Position numbers and translations under genes: made by a program. This document shows, one piece after another, positions 1-6,641 of a DNA stretch of 10,953 nucleotides. The notes beneath the pieces are model-generated. The model did not search any database, was not told the origin of the DNA, and saw only the letters and a program-made list of their open reading frames with translations. Numbering within the stretch: position 1 is the first letter of the stretch; each line of letters opens with the position of its first letter. Where the stretch lies: the NCBI GenBank assembly GCA_049315625.1, contig JBMOJU010000163.1, positions 1 to 10,953 of the forward strand, read 5' to 3'. Origin of the DNA: Paracraurococcus sp049315625 (GTDB lineage: Bacteria > Pseudomonadota > Alphaproteobacteria > Acetobacterales > Acetobacteraceae).

Positions 1-741
1 ATGAAGCTGCTCGGCGCCGAGGTGCGGCCGGTGACCGCCGGCGCCGGCACGCTGAAGGACGCGATGAACGAGGCGCTGCGCTACTGGGTCGGCAATGTCG
101 ACGATACCTACTACTGCATCGGCACCGTCGCCGGCCCGCACCCCTATCCGCAGATGGTGCGCGACTTCCAGAGCGTGATCGGGATCGAGGCCAAGGCGCA
201 GATGCAGGAGGCCGAAGGGCGGCTGCCGGATGCGCTGGTCGCGGCGATCGGCGGCGGGTCCAACGCCATGGGCCTGTTCTACCCGTTCCTGGATGACCCG
301 TCCGTGCAGATGGTCGGCGTCGAGGCCGCGGGACGTGGCCTGCATACCGAGGAACACGCCGCATCCCTGGAGAAGGGCCGCCCCGGCGTGCTGCACGGCA
401 ACCGCATGTACCTGCTGCAGGATGCCGACGGCCAGGTGCAGGAGGCGCATTCGATCAGCGCCGGCCTCGACTACCCTGGCGTCGGGCCGGAGCATTCCTG
501 GCTGCACGAGCTCGGCCGCGTGGAATACGTGGGCGCGACGGACGACGAGGCGCTGGCCGCCTTCCAGCTCTGCTCGAAGCTTGAGGGCATCATCCCGGCG
601 CTGGAGCCGGCGCATGCCCTGGCGGAGGTGATCAAGCGCGCGCCGACCATGCCGCGCGAGTCCATTCTTCTGATGAATCTCTGCGGCCGCGGCGACAAGG
701 ACATCTTCACCGTGGCGCGCCATCTGGGAGTCGAGATGTGA
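1..741 (+). CDS. trpB: Tryptophan synthase beta chain, C-terminal part (5' end outside window)
   Basis: TrpB is the PLP enzyme that condenses indole with L-serine to make tryptophan, acting in the cytoplasm as an alpha2-beta2 complex with TrpA. The 246 residues seen match roughly the last 60% of the usual ~400. The frame is open at base 1, so the first Met is almost certainly internal, and the N-terminal domain with the catalytic PLP-lysine lies upstream. Visible marks are AGPHPYP (44-50), the PLP-phosphate loop GGGSNAMG (84-91), GPEHSWLHELGR (162-173), EGIIPALEPAHA (195-206) and CGRGDKD (228-234). C228 sits where the Salmonella enzyme has Ser377 near the PLP ring nitrogen; Cys may be normal in this clade. 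The stop overlaps the trpA start by four bases (GTGA), implying translational coupling. Identification is secure. Confidence 0.97.
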   Translation: MKLLGAEVRPVTAGAGTLKDAMNEALRYWVGNVDDTYYCIGTVAGPHPYPQMVRDFQSVIGIEAKAQMQEAEGRLPDALVAAIGGGSNAMGLFYPFLDDPSVQMVGVEAAGRGLHTEEHAASLEKGRPGVLHGNRMYLLQDADGQVQEAHSISAGLDYPGVGPEHSWLHELGRVEYVGATDDEALAAFQLCSKLEGIIPALEPAHALAEVIKRAPTMPRESILLMNLCGRGDKDIFTVARHLGVEM

Positions 742-1550
742 GCCGCATCGCTGCGCGCTTCGCGGCGCTGAAGGCGGAGGGCCGCAAGGCCCTCGTCACC
801 TACCTGCAGGCCTACGACCCCGACCCCGCCACGTCCCTGGCGATCCTGCGCGGCCTGCCCGGCGCCGGCGCCGACGTGCTGGAGATCGGCGTCCCCTTCA
901 CCGACCCGATGGCCGATGGCCCGTCGATCCAGCAGGCGGCGCTGCGGGCGCTGAAGGCCGGCGCCACGCTGTCCCGCGTGCTGGCCATGGTGCGCGACTT
1001 CCGCAAGGCAGACGACGCCACGCCTATCGTGCTGATGGGCTACTACAACCCGTCCTACGGCGTCGAGCGCTTCTGTACTGATGCCGCGTCGTCCGGCGTC
1101 GATGGGCTCATCATCGTCGACGTCCCGCCTGAGGAAGCCGACGAGGTCGAGCCGCACGCCAAGGCGCAGGGCCTCGACCTGATCCGCCTGGTCGCACCGA
1201 CGACCGACGAGGCGCGGCTGCCGCGCGTGCTCGCGGCGACTTCGGGCTTCGTCTACTACGTCTCGATCGCCGGCATCACCGGGACGAAAAGCGCCAGCAG
1301 CGCCAGCCTGGAATCCGCGATCCCGCGCATCCGCCGGTACACCGACCTGCCGATCTGCATCGGCTTCGGCATCCGCACCCCGGCCCAGGCTGCGGAAGCG
1401 GCGCGACTGGCCGATGGCGCGGTGGTGGGGACGGCGCTGGTGGATACACTGGCGGCGAGCCTCGACGAGGATGGCCGGGCGCGGCCGGAGACGGTGCGGC
1501 AGGTGCTGGACCAGGTGCGCGGGCTGGCGGAGGCGGTGCGGGCGGGGTGA
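738..1550 (+). CDS. trpA: Tryptophan synthase alpha chain
   Basis: TrpA cleaves indole-3-glycerol phosphate to indole and glyceraldehyde-3-phosphate and channels indole to TrpB. The 270 residues are full length for the family and form one TIM barrel. Both catalytic acids fall at the Salmonella positions: E49 in LEIGVPF and D60 in DPMADGP. Other family marks are GYYNPSYG (101-108), VDGLIIVDVPPEEADE (121-136), YYVSIAGITG (173-182) and the phosphate-binding end IGFGIRTPAQA (208-218) and GTALV (231-235). The GTG start is supported by GGGAG at 726-730, seven bases upstream, and by the GTGA overlap with the trpB stop. The early loop reads QAYDP (24-28) where many homologues have a glycine before the Asp. 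No strong terminator follows, so read-through toward vapB and accD is possible. Confidence 0.97.
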   Translation: MSRIAARFAALKAEGRKALVTYLQAYDPDPATSLAILRGLPGAGADVLEIGVPFTDPMADGPSIQQAALRALKAGATLSRVLAMVRDFRKADDATPIVLMGYYNPSYGVERFCTDAASSGVDGLIIVDVPPEEADEVEPHAKAQGLDLIRLVAPTTDEARLPRVLAATSGFVYYVSIAGITGTKSASSASLESAIPRIRRYTDLPICIGFGIRTPAQAAEAARLADGAVVGTALVDTLAASLDEDGRARPETVRQVLDQVRGLAEAVRAG

Positions 1551-1566
1551 GGTCCCCGGGAAACCG

Positions 1567-1595
1567 TTGAACCTCGGCCTCCGGCCTCTTACATC
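1567..1595 (+). promoter_or_regulatory. Candidate vapBC promoter
   Basis: TTGAAC (1567-1572) is followed after 17 bases by TACATC (1590-1595). The first box matches the sigma-70 -35 consensus at 4 of 6 positions and the second the -10 box at only 3 of 6. It sits in the 71-base gap between trpA and vapB, and the putative -10 lies inside the inverted repeat at 1587-1606. That layout suits an autoregulated toxin-antitoxin promoter. The match is weak and the call is mostly positional. Confidence 0.3.
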
Positions 1596-1606
1596 GGGAC
1601 GTAAGA
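1587..1606. promoter_or_regulatory. Inverted repeat, candidate VapB/VapBC operator
   Basis: TCTTAC (1587-1592) and GTAAGA (1601-1606) are perfect 6-base reverse complements separated by 8 bases. The repeat ends 15 bases before the vapB start codon and is AT-richer than its surroundings. AbrB-fold VapB antitoxins, alone or with VapC, typically bind palindromes just upstream of their own gene, so operator function is a reasonable inference. Only one copy was seen. Confidence 0.5.
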
Positions 1607-1621
1607 CACCGGACGCCCGCC

Positions 1622-1867
1622 ATGCGCATCACCTCCAAAGGCCAGGTCACCATCCCTGCGGAACTCCGCGAACAGGCCGGCCTGCTGCCGCTGACCGAGG
1701 TCGAGTTTGGCTTCGAGGACGGCGTCGTCACCCTGCGCCCCGCCGGCGCCACCACCCGCCCCGACCGCGGCGCCGAGATCGTCCGCCACCTGCGCGGCCG
1801 GCTGCGCGACAGCGGCGCGATCCGTATGACCACCGACGAGCTCATGGCGCTGACGCGCGGCGAATGA
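1622..1867 (+). CDS. vapB: AbrB/MazE-fold antitoxin of a VapBC pair
   Basis: This 81-residue protein is a predicted type II antitoxin that binds and neutralises the PIN-domain toxin encoded next and represses the operon. Residues 1-45 form a swapped-hairpin AbrB domain with the characteristic opening ITSKGQVTIPAELREQAGL and a second strand pair near VEFGFEDGVVTLRP. Residues 50-81 (EIVRHLRGRLRDSG, then MTTDELMALTRGE) look like the toxin-binding tail; endings of the MALTRGE kind are common in VapB proteins. It overlaps the toxin gene by four bases (ATGA), which usually lets antitoxin be made first and couples toxin translation to it. No strong ribosome-binding site precedes the ATG. It could instead be an unrelated AbrB regulator, but the adjacent PIN gene makes antitoxin far likelier. 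Confidence 0.9.
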   Translation: MRITSKGQVTIPAELREQAGLLPLTEVEFGFEDGVVTLRPAGATTRPDRGAEIVRHLRGRLRDSGAIRMTTDELMALTRGE

Positions 1868-2268
1868 CCGCCGTTCTGGTCGACAGCAACATCCTGCTCG
1901 ACCTGCTGACGGACGACCCGCGCTGGGCCGACTGGTCCGCCCGGGCGCTCGGCGGGCTCGCCGCCACCGCCCAGCTCGTCATCAACCCCATCATCTTCGC
2001 CGAGGTCTCGGTCCGCGCCGCCACCATCGAGGCCGCCGACGCCGCCTTTCCCGCCGCCTTCTTCCGCCGGGAGCCGATCCCCTGGGATGCCGCTTTCCTT
2101 GCCGGCAAGGCGTTTCTGGCCTACCAGCGCCGCGGTGGGGTGCGCCGCTCGCCCCTGCCGGACTTCTTCATCGGCGCGCACGCCGCCGTCGCCGGCTATC
2201 GCCTGCTGACCCGCGACGCCGCGCGTTACCGCACCTATTTCCCCGCCCTGGACGTGATCGCCCCGTGA
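1864..2268 (+). CDS. vapC: PIN-domain ribonuclease toxin of a VapBC pair
   Basis: This 134-residue protein is a predicted Mg-dependent endoribonuclease; family members cut tRNA, rRNA or mRNA and arrest growth when the antitoxin is lost. The PIN acidic residues are all present: D7 in VLVDSNILLD, E47 in IIFAEVSV, D100 in LPDFFIGAHA and D118 in LLTRDAARYRTYFP. The last motif, TRD followed by RYRTYFP, is typical of VapC. Length is normal, with no frameshift or lost catalytic residue, so the toxin is probably active. The ATG start overlaps the vapB stop (ATGA). accD begins only 13 bases after the stop, so transcripts from the vapBC promoter may also serve accD-folC. The RNA target cannot be told from sequence. 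Confidence 0.92.
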   Translation: MTAVLVDSNILLDLLTDDPRWADWSARALGGLAATAQLVINPIIFAEVSVRAATIEAADAAFPAAFFRREPIPWDAAFLAGKAFLAYQRRGGVRRSPLPDFFIGAHAAVAGYRLLTRDAARYRTYFPALDVIAP

Positions 2269-2281
2269 TGAGCCGCTCCCG

Positions 2282-3223
2282 ATGAACTGGATCAGCGAAT
2301 GGGCGCTGCCGAAGATCAAGACGCTGTTCGGCGCGCCGCGCGAGGTGCCGGAGAACCTCTGGCACAAATGCGCCGCCTGCGAGCAGATGGTCTTCCACCG
2401 CGACCTCGAGCGGAACCTGCATGTCTGCCCGCATTGCGGCCACCACATGCGCGTCGGCGCCCGGCAGCGGCTGGACTACACGCTGGATGAGGGCTGGCAG
2501 CGGATCGAGCTCCCCAAGGCCCCGGCCGATCCGCTGCGCTTCCGCGACCAGCGCCGCTATGGCGACCGGCTGCGGGAGGCCCAGGTCAAGGCCGGGCAGG
2601 AGGACGCCGTGGTCGTCGCCCATGGCGCCATCGAGGGCAACCGCGTGGTCGCCGCCGCCTTCGAATTCAGCTTCATGGGCGGCTCCATGGGCGCCGGGGT
2701 GGGGGAGGCGCTGGTCACCGCCGCCCGCCTGGCCGTGCTGCAGGACAGTCCTTTGATCGTATTCACCGCCTCCGGCGGTGCCCGCATGCAGGAAGGTGCC
2801 ATCAGCCTGATGCAGATGCCGCGCACCGTCATCGCCACGCGGATGGTCAAGGAAGCCGGCCTGCCCTTCATCGTCGTGCTGGCCGACCCGACCACCGGCG
2901 GCGTCACCGCCAGCTTCGCCATGCTCGGCGACATCCAGATCGCCGAGCCGGGTGCCATGATCGGTTTCGCCGGCGCCCGCGTCATCGAACAGACGGTGCG
3001 GGAGAAGCTGCCGGAAGGCTTCCAGCGCGCCGAATACCTGCTGGAGCACGGCATCCTCGACATGGTGGTGAAGCGCGCCGAGATGCGGCCGACCCTCGCC
3101 AGGCTGATCGGCCTGCTCCGCCTGCCGGAGCGGCTGGACGATGTTCCGGCCGAGCCGATGAGCGCCGCGCCGCTCCCCCTGCCCGCGCCGGCCGAGCCGG
3201 AAGGCGCCGGTCCCGCCGCGTGA
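2282..3223 (+). CDS. accD: Acetyl-CoA carboxylase carboxyltransferase subunit beta
   Basis: AccD pairs with AccA to move the carboxyl group from carboxybiotin to acetyl-CoA, giving malonyl-CoA, the committed step of fatty acid synthesis. The 313 residues are close to the ~304 of E. coli. The N-terminal four-cysteine zinc ribbon is intact (C30, C33, C49, C52). The crotonase-like carboxyltransferase core follows, with GGSMGAGVGEA (133-143), ASGGARMQEG (163-172), PTTGGVTASFAMLGD (203-217) and IGFAGARVIEQT (227-238). After about residue 288 the tail becomes a Pro/Ala-rich, probably disordered extension. The ATG at 2282 gives the usual family N-terminus (MNWISEW...). accD commonly lies directly behind trpA in alphaproteobacteria; here vapBC intervenes. 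Its stop overlaps the folC start. Confidence 0.97.
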   Translation: MNWISEWALPKIKTLFGAPREVPENLWHKCAACEQMVFHRDLERNLHVCPHCGHHMRVGARQRLDYTLDEGWQRIELPKAPADPLRFRDQRRYGDRLREAQVKAGQEDAVVVAHGAIEGNRVVAAAFEFSFMGGSMGAGVGEALVTAARLAVLQDSPLIVFTASGGARMQEGAISLMQMPRTVIATRMVKEAGLPFIVVLADPTTGGVTASFAMLGDIQIAEPGAMIGFAGARVIEQTVREKLPEGFQRAEYLLEHGILDMVVKRAEMRPTLARLIGLLRLPERLDDVPAEPMSAAPLPLPAPAEPEGAGPAA

Positions 3224-4491
3224 GCCGGTCCGAAGCGGTCATTGACCGGCTGCATGCGCTGCATCCGCGGCTGATCGACCTCAGCCTCGGGCGGTTGCAG
3301 GCGCTGCTGGCCCGGCTCGGCCACCCCGAACGCGCCTTGCCGCCGGTGATCCATGTCGCCGGCACCAACGGCAAGGGCAGCACCTGCGCCTTCCTCCGCG
3401 CCATCGCCGAGGCCGCCGGGCAGCGGGTGCATGTCTATACCTCCCCCCATCTGGTCCGCTTCCACGAACGCATCCGCCTGGCCGGGGCGCTGGTGGAGGA
3501 GGCGGCGCTGACCGCGGCGCTGGAGGAGGTGGAGGCGGTGAACGCCGGCGCGCCGATCACCGTCTTCGAAGTCATCACCGCCGTCGCCCTGCTGTTGTTC
3601 AGCCGGGTGCCGGCTGACCTGCTGGTGCTCGAAGTCGGGCTCGGCGGCCGGTTCGACGCGACCAACGTGATCGACCGCCCGGTGGCGACGGCGATCACCA
3701 GCATCTCCATGGACCACATGGAATTCCTCGGCGACACGCTGGAGAGGATCGCCTTCGAGAAGGCCGGCATCCTGAAGCCAGGCGTCCCCTGCGCCACCGG
3801 CCGGCAGGATCCCGCGGCGCTGGCGGTGATCTTCGCTGCGGCCGAAGCGGCCGGCGCGCCGCTGCTGGCGCGGGGCCGCGACTGGCACATCGAGGACAGC
3901 GCGGGCGGGCTTCGCTATGCCGATGCCGCCGGGCTTCTGGACCTGCCGCCGCCCGGCCTGCTCGGCGCCCACCAGTCCGACAATGCCGGCATCGCCATCG
4001 CCGCGCTGCGCGCCTGGGATCCGCCCTGGCTGGACGCGGCGGCGGTCGCGGCGGGGGTGGCCGCGGCGGAATGGCCGGCGCGGCTGCAGCGGCTGCGGGG
4101 AAGCCTCGCCGAAACCTTGCCGGCCGATTGGGAACTCTGGCTCGATGGCGGCCACAATGCCGGCGGCGGCCTGGCGCTGGCGGCGCAGGCGGCGCACTGG
4201 GCCGACCGGCCGCTGCATGTGCTCGTCGGAATGAAGGGCACCAAGGTGGTGCAGGACTTCCTGGCGCCCCTGCTGCCGCATGCGACGACCGTCTGGGCGG
4301 TGGCGGAGCCCGGCCAGCACCTGGCCACGCCGGTGGAGCGGATCATCGAGGCGAGCAACGGGCGGGCGCGGCCCGGTCCGACCGTGGCCGCGGCGCTGGC
4401 CGACCTGCCGCGCGGCGCCGGGCCGGCGCGTGTCCTGATCTGCGGCAGCCTCTATCTGGCCGGCGAGGTGCTGAAGGCGGAGGCGGGCTGA
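3220..4491 (+). CDS. folC: Bifunctional folylpolyglutamate synthase / dihydrofolate synthase
   Basis: FolC joins L-glutamate to dihydropteroate to make dihydrofolate and then lengthens the glutamate tail of folates, using ATP. The 423 residues are normal for the family and contain a Mur-ligase-like ATPase core. Visible motifs are the P-loop VAGTNGKGST (46-55), YTSPHLVRFHERIR (73-86), LEVGLGGRFDATNV (137-150), SMDHMEFLG (163-171), EKAGILKPG (180-188, with K181 at the position of the carbamylated lysine), WPARLQRL (285-292), LDGGHN (308-313) and GSLYLAG (409-415). It starts at a GTG sharing four bases (GTGA) with the accD stop, so translation is probably coupled. I expect one transcript with accD. 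Whether the protein has one or both activities cannot be settled by reading. Confidence 0.95.
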   Translation: MSRSEAVIDRLHALHPRLIDLSLGRLQALLARLGHPERALPPVIHVAGTNGKGSTCAFLRAIAEAAGQRVHVYTSPHLVRFHERIRLAGALVEEAALTAALEEVEAVNAGAPITVFEVITAVALLLFSRVPADLLVLEVGLGGRFDATNVIDRPVATAITSISMDHMEFLGDTLERIAFEKAGILKPGVPCATGRQDPAALAVIFAAAEAAGAPLLARGRDWHIEDSAGGLRYADAAGLLDLPPPGLLGAHQSDNAGIAIAALRAWDPPWLDAAAVAAGVAAAEWPARLQRLRGSLAETLPADWELWLDGGHNAGGGLALAAQAAHWADRPLHVLVGMKGTKVVQDFLAPLLPHATTVWAVAEPGQHLATPVERIIEASNGRARPGPTVAAALADLPRGAGPARVLICGSLYLAGEVLKAEAG

Positions 4492-4520
4492 CTGCCGCGC
4501 TAGCTCATTGTTTACAAGCC

Positions 4521-4546
4521 AGATTCACGCCGCCTGACGGCGATCT
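4521..4546. terminator. Weak hairpin between convergent genes, possible terminator
   Basis: CGCCG (4528-4532) and CGGCG (4538-4542) form a 5-base stem with a 5-base loop. AGAT (4521-4524) and ATCT (4543-4546) extend it after a 3-base bulge. It lies in the 58-base gap between the convergent stops of folC and the zinc-ribbon gene, where a bidirectional terminator would be expected. No T-run follows on either strand, so this is a low-confidence call. Confidence 0.25.
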
Positions 4547-4549
4547 GCT

Positions 4550-4999
4550 TCAGCCCTGCGCCACCGTGCCGAGCATCAGGTAAAGCCGCGCCGCGGGCGG
4601 CCAGGCGGCGCTGATCTCGGCCCGGAACACCCACAGCGCGACGACCGTGCCCGCCACCGCCAGCAGGGAAGCCGCCCATGCAAGCCGCAGGGCACCGCCG
4701 CCGCGCTTCGATTCCGGCCGGGGCAGCGGTGGCTCGATCGGCTGCGGTGGGCGGCGCAGCCCGGGAGTCATGACGCTGGGCAGCGGGCCGCCGGGCGGCA
4801 GCCCGGGGACGGGCGGCGGCGGGGCCGGCAGGGACGCCGTGGGTGGCACGGCTGCCGGGGGCGGCTCTGCTGCGACCGTCGCCTCCGGCTGGACATGCCA
4901 GGCATGGCCGCAGGTCCGGCACCGCAGGCTGCGCCCGGTGCCGATCAGGTGGTCCGGAACCTCGTAGGCGGCCGCGCAGGCCGGGCAGACAATCCGCAT
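4550..4999 (-). CDS. MJ0042-type zinc-ribbon, single-pass membrane protein
   Basis: This 149-residue protein of unknown function is encoded opposite to its neighbours. Residues 1-36 form an MJ0042-type zinc ribbon: MRIVCPAC opens it, C5/C8 and C27/C30 are the four metal ligands, and it closes with RCRTCGHAW. A proline-rich linker (about 46-96) follows, then a basic stretch (SKRGGG) and one hydrophobic helix (about 103-124), leaving a short C-terminal end of about 25 residues. The positive-inside rule suggests the zinc ribbon is cytoplasmic and the C-terminus periplasmic. The start is the first Met before the ribbon, and the protein begins as family members usually do. It diverges from ftsE across 90 bases. 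Similar genes sit next to ftsEX in other alphaproteobacteria, so a role near the division machinery is plausible but unproven. Confidence 0.85.
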   Translation of the reverse strand: MRIVCPACAAAYEVPDHLIGTGRSLRCRTCGHAWHVQPEATVAAEPPPAAVPPTASLPAPPPPVPGLPPGGPLPSVMTPGLRRPPQPIEPPLPRPESKRGGGALRLAWAASLLAVAGTVVALWVFRAEISAAWPPAARLYLMLGTVAQG

Positions 5000-5026
5000 C
5001 GCCCGCGCAATGTGCCGGCCCGGCCC

Positions 5027-5051
5027 GCCGCCGGCAAGCATCGCCGGCGGC
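5027..5051. promoter_or_regulatory. Perfect 9-base inverted repeat in the divergent promoter region
   Basis: GCCGCCGGC (5027-5035) and GCCGGCGGC (5043-5051) are perfect reverse complements around a 7-base loop. They lie in the 90-base gap between the zinc-ribbon gene and ftsE, where both promoters must sit if both are transcribed from here. The repeat could be an operator or an RNA hairpin in the ftsE leader. In DNA this GC-rich, chance palindromes of this kind are not rare. I could not pick a convincing -35/-10 pair in the gap. Confidence 0.35.
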
Positions 5052-5089
5052 CCTTGGCGCTGGCGCCGCGCATCGGCATTGTCCGCGCC

Positions 5090-5752
5090 ATGGTGCGCTT
5101 CGGGAATGTCGGGCTGCGGTATGGCGGGGCGGGGCCGGATGTGCTGCGCGACCTCGATTTCGTGCTGGAGACCGGCAGCTTCCACTGGCTGCTCGGCCCC
5201 TCCGGCGCCGGCAAATCCTCCCTGCTGCGGCTGATCCACCTGGCGGCGCGGCCGAGCCGGGGGGAGGTGGAGGTGCTCGGGGTCGCCCTGTCCCGTGCCC
5301 GCCGGGCGGCGCTGCCGGCGCTGCGCCGGCGGATCGGCGTGGTCTACCAGGATTTCCGCCTGCTGCCGCATCTGCCGGTGTTCGACAATGTCGCCCTGCC
5401 GCTGCGCGTCGCCGGCCGGGCCGAGGCGCAGAGCCGCGCCGACGTCGCCGAGATCCTCCGCTGGGTCGGGCTGGCGGCGAAGGCGGATGCGCTGCCCGCG
5501 GCGCTGTCGGGCGGCGAGCAGCAGCGCGTCGCGATCGCCCGTGCCGTGGTGACGCGCCCGGCGCTGCTGGTGGCGGACGAGCCGACCGGCAACCTCGACG
5601 TTTCGCAGGCCCGCCGGGTGCTGTCCCTGCTGCAGGAGATGCACCGGATGGGCACCACGGTGGTGGTGGCCACCCATGCCGAGGCGCTGGTCGGCGAATA
5701 CCCAGCCCCCGCGCTGCGGCTGGCCGAGGGGCGGCTGGTCGCGCATGGCTGA
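5090..5752 (+). CDS. ftsE: Cell division ATP-binding protein FtsE
   Basis: FtsE is the cytoplasmic ABC ATPase of the FtsEX complex, which transmits ATP hydrolysis through FtsX to activate peptidoglycan hydrolases at the septum. It is 220 residues, against about 222 in E. coli. All ABC motifs are intact: Walker A GPSGAGKSS (36-44), Q-loop YQDFRLLPH (86-94), signature LSGGEQQR (139-146), Walker B LLVADEPTGNLD (159-170) and switch histidine H196. The DFRLL sequence after the Q-loop is typical of FtsE as against other ABC ATPases. The chosen ATG gives the family N-terminus MVRFGNVGLRYG; the frame is open further upstream but without family-like sequence, and no clear ribosome-binding site is present. 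The ftsX start lies inside its 3' end (8-base overlap). Confidence 0.95.
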   Translation: MVRFGNVGLRYGGAGPDVLRDLDFVLETGSFHWLLGPSGAGKSSLLRLIHLAARPSRGEVEVLGVALSRARRAALPALRRRIGVVYQDFRLLPHLPVFDNVALPLRVAGRAEAQSRADVAEILRWVGLAAKADALPAALSGGEQQRVAIARAVVTRPALLVADEPTGNLDVSQARRVLSLLQEMHRMGTTVVVATHAEALVGEYPAPALRLAEGRLVAHG

Positions 5753-6641
5753 GTCCAGCGCGGCCCGTCGGCTGCGGCGCACCCGCGGGCGCGACCCGCT
5801 CGGCCTGCGCCGTGTCCTGTCCGACCGGCTGCTGCCGGCGCTGGTTGCCGCCATGGCCCTGCTGGCGGCGCTGACCCTGGCCGGCGCTCGCGGCGCCGCC
5901 GACCTCACCACTCGCTGGGAAGCCGGCGCGGCGACCGCGCTGACCGTGCAATTGCCGCCTGGCGCCCGGGCCGACCGCGCCCTCGCCTCGCTGGCGGCGA
6001 TGCCGGAGATCGCCGAGGCACGCCAGGCCGACCCGGCGCGGCTGGCGGCGCTGCTGCGCCCCTGGCTGGGGGAGGCGCCGTCGATCCCGCTGCCGGTGGT
6101 GATCGAGCTCCGCCTGGCGCGGCTGCCGGAGGATGCCGCGGCGCTCGCCGCCCGCATCGCGGCCGCCGTGCCGGGGGCGGTGGTGGAAGCGCATGGCATC
6201 TGGGTGGCGCGGCTGCTGGCGCTGGCCCGCAGCCTCCAGGCCGTGGCGCTGGCGGCGTTGCTGCTGGTCGCCGGCATCGCCGCCGCGGTGGTCGCCGTCG
6301 CCGTCCGTGCCGGCATCGCGGCGCGGCGGGAGGCGATCGCCATCCTGCATGCGCTGGGCGCCACCGATGGCGACATCGCCGGCCGTTTCGCCCGGCGCGT
6401 GGCGCTGCTGGTCGGGCTCGGTGCCCTGGCCGGCACGCTGTTGGCGGCGCCGGTGCTGGCAGCCTTCGCCGGCATGGCGGCGCCGTTGCTCGGCGGTGCA
6501 GCGGCCGGGCAGGGCTGGGCCAGCCTGCGCTGGGGCGCGCTGCCCTGGGCGGAGCTGGCGCTGCTGCCACCGGCCGCCGCGCTGATCGGCTGGGTGACGG
6601 CGCAGGCGACACTCCGGGCCTGGCTGCGGCGGCTGCCATGA
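5745..6641 (+). CDS. ftsX: Cell division membrane protein FtsX
   Basis: FtsX is the membrane partner of FtsE; its extracytoplasmic loop recruits regulators of cell-wall amidases. The 298 residues show the expected four-helix FtsX/MacB-like layout: a basic cytoplasmic N-terminus (RRLRRTRGRD), helix 1 at about 29-48, a large periplasmic domain (about 50-163), helix 2 at about 165-188, helix 3 at about 219-241 and helix 4 at about 270-290. REAIAILHALGATDGDIAGRF (195-215), after helix 2, is the conserved cytoplasmic coupling segment of the family. The protein is extremely Ala/Leu-rich, as expected at this GC content. It overlaps ftsE by 8 bases and its stop shares ATGA with the next gene. Primary similarity in this family is low, so context carries part of the identification. 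Confidence 0.92.
   Translation: MAESSAARRLRRTRGRDPLGLRRVLSDRLLPALVAAMALLAALTLAGARGAADLTTRWEAGAATALTVQLPPGARADRALASLAAMPEIAEARQADPARLAALLRPWLGEAPSIPLPVVIELRLARLPEDAAALAARIAAAVPGAVVEAHGIWVARLLALARSLQAVALAALLLVAGIAAAVVAVAVRAGIAARREAIAILHALGATDGDIAGRFARRVALLVGLGALAGTLLAAPVLAAFAGMAAPLLGGAAAGQGWASLRWGALPWAELALLPPAAALIGWVTAQATLRAWLRRLP

Noticed and set aside
1549..1590. Possible trpA terminator (GAGGT/ACCTC arms, then GGCC-tcc-GGCC followed by TCTT)
   Set aside because: Stems of only 4-5 bases, one with a 17-base loop, and no real T-run. Not enough for a terminator call.
1551..2281. Direct repeats or insertion-sequence ends flanking vapBC
   Set aside because: I compared the sequence after trpA with that after vapC by eye and found no convincing target-site duplication or transposase remnant.
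2557..4320. 587-codon minus-strand open frame opposite accD and folC
   Set aside because: Antisense shadow: Arg/Gln/Gly-rich, no recognisable motif, while accD and folC are unmistakable on the plus strand.
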